A stretch of DNA of 64,000 bases from Pseudomonas viridiflava (GTDB lineage Bacteria > Pseudomonadota > Gammaproteobacteria > Pseudomonadales > Pseudomonadaceae). The notes beneath the pieces were generated by a model. That model searched no databases, was not told where the DNA came from, and saw only the letters and a list, made by a program, of their open reading frames with translations. Below, one piece after another: positions 61,010-64,000 of this stretch (the first letter of the stretch is position 1; each line of letters starts with the position of its first letter). The stretch covers positions 496,001-560,000 of the forward strand of contig NZ_UUON01000001.1 of NCBI RefSeq assembly GCF_900590885.1. The letters run 5' to 3'. The translations under genes and the position numbers were made by a program.

Positions 61010-61873
61010 TCAGGCCCTGGTCGCCAACTCTTCCAGATGATCCATCAGCGTCTCGGGCTTGAGCACCAGCACATCGCTGTCCACCGCATCCAGAATCACC
61101 TCCGCCGTATTGCCGATCAACGCGCCGGACACCCCGGTGCGCCCAACGGTGCCGATAATGGTGACCGCCGCCTGCAATTTGTGCACAAGGTGCGGAATCA
61201 ACACATCCGCCGGGCCTTCCTCGATATGCAGGTGCTTGTCATCCACGTCGAATTCGGCCTGGAACGCCCGACACTGCTCGCGGTAGCGCTCCGCGATGGT
61301 TTCCTTGAGCTGGAAGGTCGGGTCGGCCGCCGACAGCATCGGCGACGGATGGGCGCTGATCACATGCAACTGCGCCTTGGCCAGGCTGGCGATGTCGAAG
61401 CCGTGGTCGATGATGGAATTGTGCAGGGCGCGATGCTCGCCGTCGGTATTGCCCACGTCGATGGCGGCCAGAATCACTCCGCCGGCCCACGGCGTGGCGG
61501 TCTTGACCAGCAGCACCGCCGTCGGGCAGTAGCGCAGCAGCTTCCAGTCCGCCGGGGTCAGCAGGGCCTTTTTCAGCGGGCTGTCGGGCAAATGCTGCTT
61601 GATCACCAGGCCACAGCCTTCGGCTTGCTGCACGTCGATGATGGTTTCATGCAGGCTGGCATTCCAGGCCTGCTCGGTGGTCACGCTGTAGCCATCCTCT
61701 TGCAGGCCCGACTTGAGCAGGCTCAACAGCGCCGAATGCTCATGCTTTTTGTCGCAGACCAGCAAATGCAGGTGCGCGCCGGTGACCCCGGCGATCAGTT
61801 TGGCGCGTTTGAGCGCCAGGCTTTCCGAATGTTCGGGTTCGATCACCACGAGGATGCTGCGGATGGCTTGCAT
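61010..61873 (-). CDS. Universal stress protein, tandem UspE-like
   Basis: 287 aa holding two Usp domains: residues 1-150 and about 155-287. The second has the ATP-loop form GTVGRTGVSGALIGNTAEVILD near residue 245-266; the first lacks it (LPDSPLKKALLTPADWKLLRYCPTAVLLV). E. coli UspE has the same tandem layout. Start at 61873 (MQAIRSILVVIEPE) has GGAG 9 nt upstream. Monocistronic; expressed under stress in the family. Confidence 0.92.
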   Translation of the reverse strand: MQAIRSILVVIEPEHSESLALKRAKLIAGVTGAHLHLLVCDKKHEHSALLSLLKSGLQEDGYSVTTEQAWNASLHETIIDVQQAEGCGLVIKQHLPDSPLKKALLTPADWKLLRYCPTAVLLVKTATPWAGGVILAAIDVGNTDGEHRALHNSIIDHGFDIASLAKAQLHVISAHPSPMLSAADPTFQLKETIAERYREQCRAFQAEFDVDDKHLHIEEGPADVLIPHLVHKLQAAVTIIGTVGRTGVSGALIGNTAEVILDAVDSDVLVLKPETLMDHLEELATRA

Positions 61874-62023
61874 GAGCGGGATCTCCAAAAGGGTGGGCGT
61901 GGAATAACTATAGTTGCTGCCCGGCCGCCGTCATGTTGATACACATCAAGGCCAGTGGCTGGTGGTCTGCGGCGCGGTCGGTATAATCGCCGGCCTTTTG
62001 TGATCCTTTTGCCCGTGAGCCCG

Positions 62024-62626
62024 ATGAACCTGCCCGAAATCCACGAATTCCTCGGCTGCCGCACCCCTGACGCCTGGGTCCAGGCTGCGCTGGCCGATCA
62101 GGACACCCTGCTGATCGACCACAAGAACTGCGAATTCAAGGCCGCCAGCACCGCCCTGAGCCTGATCGCCAAGTACCACGCGCATGTCGACCTGATCAAT
62201 ATGATGTCGCGCCTGGCCCGCGAAGAGCTGGTGCACCACGAGCAAGTCATGCGCCTGATCAAAAAGCGCAAGGTCGAGTTGCGCCAGTTGCACGCCGGGC
62301 GTTACGCCTCGGGTTTGCGCAAGGTGGTGCGCAGCCATGAGCCGGTCAAGCTGGTCGACACGCTGGTGGTCGGCGCGTTTATCGAAGCGCGCAGTTGCGA
62401 GCGTTTTGAAGCCCTGGTGCCGCATTTGGACGAAGAACTCGGCAAGTTCTACTTTGGCCTGCTGAAAAGCGAGGCGCGGCACTTCCAGGGTTACCTGAAG
62501 CTTGCTTACCAGTACGGCGACGCCAAGGACATTGCCCAGGTGATCGAGCGGGTGAGGGCGGCCGAGCAGGAACTGATCGAATCACCCGACATCGAGTTCC
62601 GCTTTCACAGTGGCGTGCCAGCCTGA
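62024..62626 (+). CDS. miaE: tRNA-(ms2io6A)-hydroxylase
   Basis: 200 aa, ferritin-like di-iron fold. Helical metal ligands EFKAASTALSLIAKYHAHVDL, REELVHHEQVMRLI (ExxH), FIEARSCERFEAL and ARHFQGY match MiaE; the enzyme hydroxylates the isopentenyl group of ms2i6A37 in tRNA. A TATAAT -10 box lies at 61982-61987. Its 3' end overlaps the convergent MFS gene by 45 nt. Confidence 0.95.
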   Translation: MNLPEIHEFLGCRTPDAWVQAALADQDTLLIDHKNCEFKAASTALSLIAKYHAHVDLINMMSRLAREELVHHEQVMRLIKKRKVELRQLHAGRYASGLRKVVRSHEPVKLVDTLVVGAFIEARSCERFEALVPHLDEELGKFYFGLLKSEARHFQGYLKLAYQYGDAKDIAQVIERVRAAEQELIESPDIEFRFHSGVPA

Positions 62627-63781
62627 GGCAACAGCCACGCCGAGCAACGCGGTGATCCCGGTCAGCAGCAGGATCACCGTTTGCGTGCCCAAGGGCGCAG
62701 CCACTAGCGCAACCACCAGACCTGCCAAGGGTTGGGGCAGGTTGTTGAGCAAAGTGATCACGCCCACCGTCTTGCCGAAGTCCTGCACCGGGATAACCTT
62801 TTGCCGGACGCTGCGCATATACACGCTGTACATTTTGTCGAAGCCGATCACCAGCAGGAAACCCACTGAATACGCCCACAGGTTGGGGCTCAGCGCTGTG
62901 ATCAACGCGCCGATGGCGATCAGCCCGTAGGACACGGCGCCGAGGATCTTCAGCGGCAAGGTCGCGCGCGCCAGGTAAAACAGAATCGCGATAGTCACCA
63001 GCGCGCCTGCGGCTTGCAACAGCGCGTAGGCATCCTTGCCGGCGGCAAATTGGCCGGTGACCATGGCGGCGGACGTGGCCAGGGTCACGCCGATGATCAG
63101 GTTCACGCCCACCGTCAGCGCAATCAGGCGTTTGAGCCCCGCCAGCTCGCGGATATGCCCGAAGGCGATGCGCAGCGGTTGCACCCAGATATCCCGGTGC
63201 TGTGCGTGGCTTTCCCACGCCACCGTGGTGTTGCGTTGCCAGGCGCGCATCGCCAGGTCCGCCAGCCCGAACAGAACGGCAACCCCCAGTACCACCCAAT
63301 GCCAGGCCCACACCTCCAGCATCAGTGCAGCAACCAGCGGCCCCTGCACCAGGCCGGATTGATCGGCGATCTGCGAGTACGACAGTGTCTTGGCATAGCT
63401 GTACTGCGCGAAGATATGCGGCATCAACACTTCGCGGGCCATGACGCCTTGGGTGGTCAACACCCCGCAGAGTGCCGACAGGCCTACCAGCCAATAGATA
63501 CCCCCGAACACCGCGTACAGCGCAACCGCCACCCCACAGGCCAGCGCCCGGTACACCTGGCTGATATGCAGGATGCGCACCGGCGAGAACTTGTCGCACA
63601 ACGCCCCGCACACCGGGAACGCAAGAAAGCGCGGCAGTGACTCGACAAAGAACGCCAGCCCCGCCCAGGCCACGCTCTGGGTGGTTTGGAACACAATCAA
63701 CGGCACCAGGAACAGCAGAATCTGGTCCGCCAACCGTGACAGAAACAGCGAAACGAAGAACGCCAGGTAATCCTTGCGCAT
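62582..63781 (-). CDS. MFS transporter
   Basis: 399 aa, 12 hydrophobic helices. MFS loop 2-3 motif is CGALCDKFSPVRILH (residues 58-72). Family resembles multi-drug or siderophore-like exporters (DHA class), with Arg/Asp in the first helix (SRLADQILLFLVPL). Substrate unknown. ATG at 63781. The stop is inside miaE's 3' end on the other strand. Confidence 0.9.
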   Translation of the reverse strand: MRKDYLAFFVSLFLSRLADQILLFLVPLIVFQTTQSVAWAGLAFFVESLPRFLAFPVCGALCDKFSPVRILHISQVYRALACGVAVALYAVFGGIYWLVGLSALCGVLTTQGVMAREVLMPHIFAQYSYAKTLSYSQIADQSGLVQGPLVAALMLEVWAWHWVVLGVAVLFGLADLAMRAWQRNTTVAWESHAQHRDIWVQPLRIAFGHIRELAGLKRLIALTVGVNLIIGVTLATSAAMVTGQFAAGKDAYALLQAAGALVTIAILFYLARATLPLKILGAVSYGLIAIGALITALSPNLWAYSVGFLLVIGFDKMYSVYMRSVRQKVIPVQDFGKTVGVITLLNNLPQPLAGLVVALVAAPLGTQTVILLLTGITALLGVAVASGWHATVKAELDVG

Positions 63782-63820
63782 ACCACTCCCTAGTAAAGGC
63801 GTTAAAGATTGCAGGCTACA

Positions 63821-64000
63821 TTAAAGGCTCAGCCCCAGCCGCTCATGCCACCTGGCAATCGACTCTTCGGGGTATTCATCGAACTGCAAATCACCCTTGC
63901 GCAGGCTGACCTCGACCCACGGCGCCTTTGTCCCCAGCATCAGGTGCGTATGCTCCGGCGGCACCGGCAACGGCGTGTCGATGGCGCTGGCAAACGGATG
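63821..64000 (-). CDS. Hypothetical protein (partial, 5' end outside window)
   Basis: Only the last 59 residues are seen; the frame starts before the right edge and ends in FDEYPEESIARWHERLGLSL-stop. Codon use fits coding, with no stop in the 180 visible bases. The fragment contains PPEHTHLMLGTKAPWVEVSLRKGDLQ. Family not recognised. The gene is upstream of and co-directional with the MFS transporter, 39 bp apart, so probably in one operon. Confidence 0.65.
   Translation of the reverse strand, partial: HPFASAIDTPLPVPPEHTHLMLGTKAPWVEVSLRKGDLQFDEYPEESIARWHERLGLSL

Overview
The window looks like a chromosomal segment of a Pseudomonas of the fluorescens group. Coding is dense and GC-rich, gene content is typical (AcnB, the 180-kDa class NAD-glutamate dehydrogenase, a Bat/MoxR operon, SbcCD), and GTGGGAGGGGGCTTGCCCCC repeats recur between genes, like the REP/REPIN elements described for P. 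fluorescens. I see no rRNA, tRNA, phage, IS element or CRISPR array. All calls are from reading the sequence; no database search was run.

Left part (1-16980): a hydrocarbon and fatty-acid catabolic island. A minus-strand operon (Baeyer-Villiger-type flavin monooxygenase, SDR, PF10118-type protein) diverges from a membrane-anchored alpha/beta hydrolase. Then on the plus strand come alkane 1-monooxygenase (alkB), two paralogous exported PraA/PraB-like proteins, a FadL-type porin, FadE, a FabG4-type reductase, a MaoC hydratase, a FadI-type thiolase and a FadD acyl-CoA ligase. Together they could oxidise an alkane, take up long-chain substrates and carry the fatty acid through beta-oxidation. alkB and fadE share a 20-bp dyad (17/20 identical in opposite orientation), suggesting a common regulator.

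Middle (16979-32700): Gfo/Idh oxidoreductase; a YCF48-like beta-propeller with an MMPL/RND permease; a small protein with an exported lactonase; two very small genes; a GST-sbcC-sbcD operon; a small Pseudomonas-type gene (DUF6124/DUF3077-like) with an elaborate 5' leader; and a large YVTN beta-propeller protein. The leader (about 29880-30083, minus strand) is the most striking non-coding object: a 16-bp stem whose three wobble pairs form only on the minus strand, a UUCG tetraloop, and two separate hairpins with the same GUGGAA loop, both complementary to one junction strand.

Right part (32751-64000): the moxR-DUF58-DUF4381-batA-batB/C-batD operon; gdhB; two FadR/FCD-type GntR regulators beside dctA; tag; a cupin and a MocR regulator; an SDR/APH-kinase pair; a hydroxyacid dehydrogenase; an isochorismatase-family hydrolase preceded by a threonine-rich leader peptide and terminator that look like a transcription attenuator; TetR; a serine/threonine transporter; acnB, whose upstream region holds a 138-nt nested hairpin that again pairs best on the acnB mRNA strand; a DUF1289 protein; a tandem universal stress protein; miaE; an MFS transporter; and one partial gene. 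The three candidate RNA regulators (29.9 kb, 55.0 kb, 60.3 kb) are the best leads for something undescribed.
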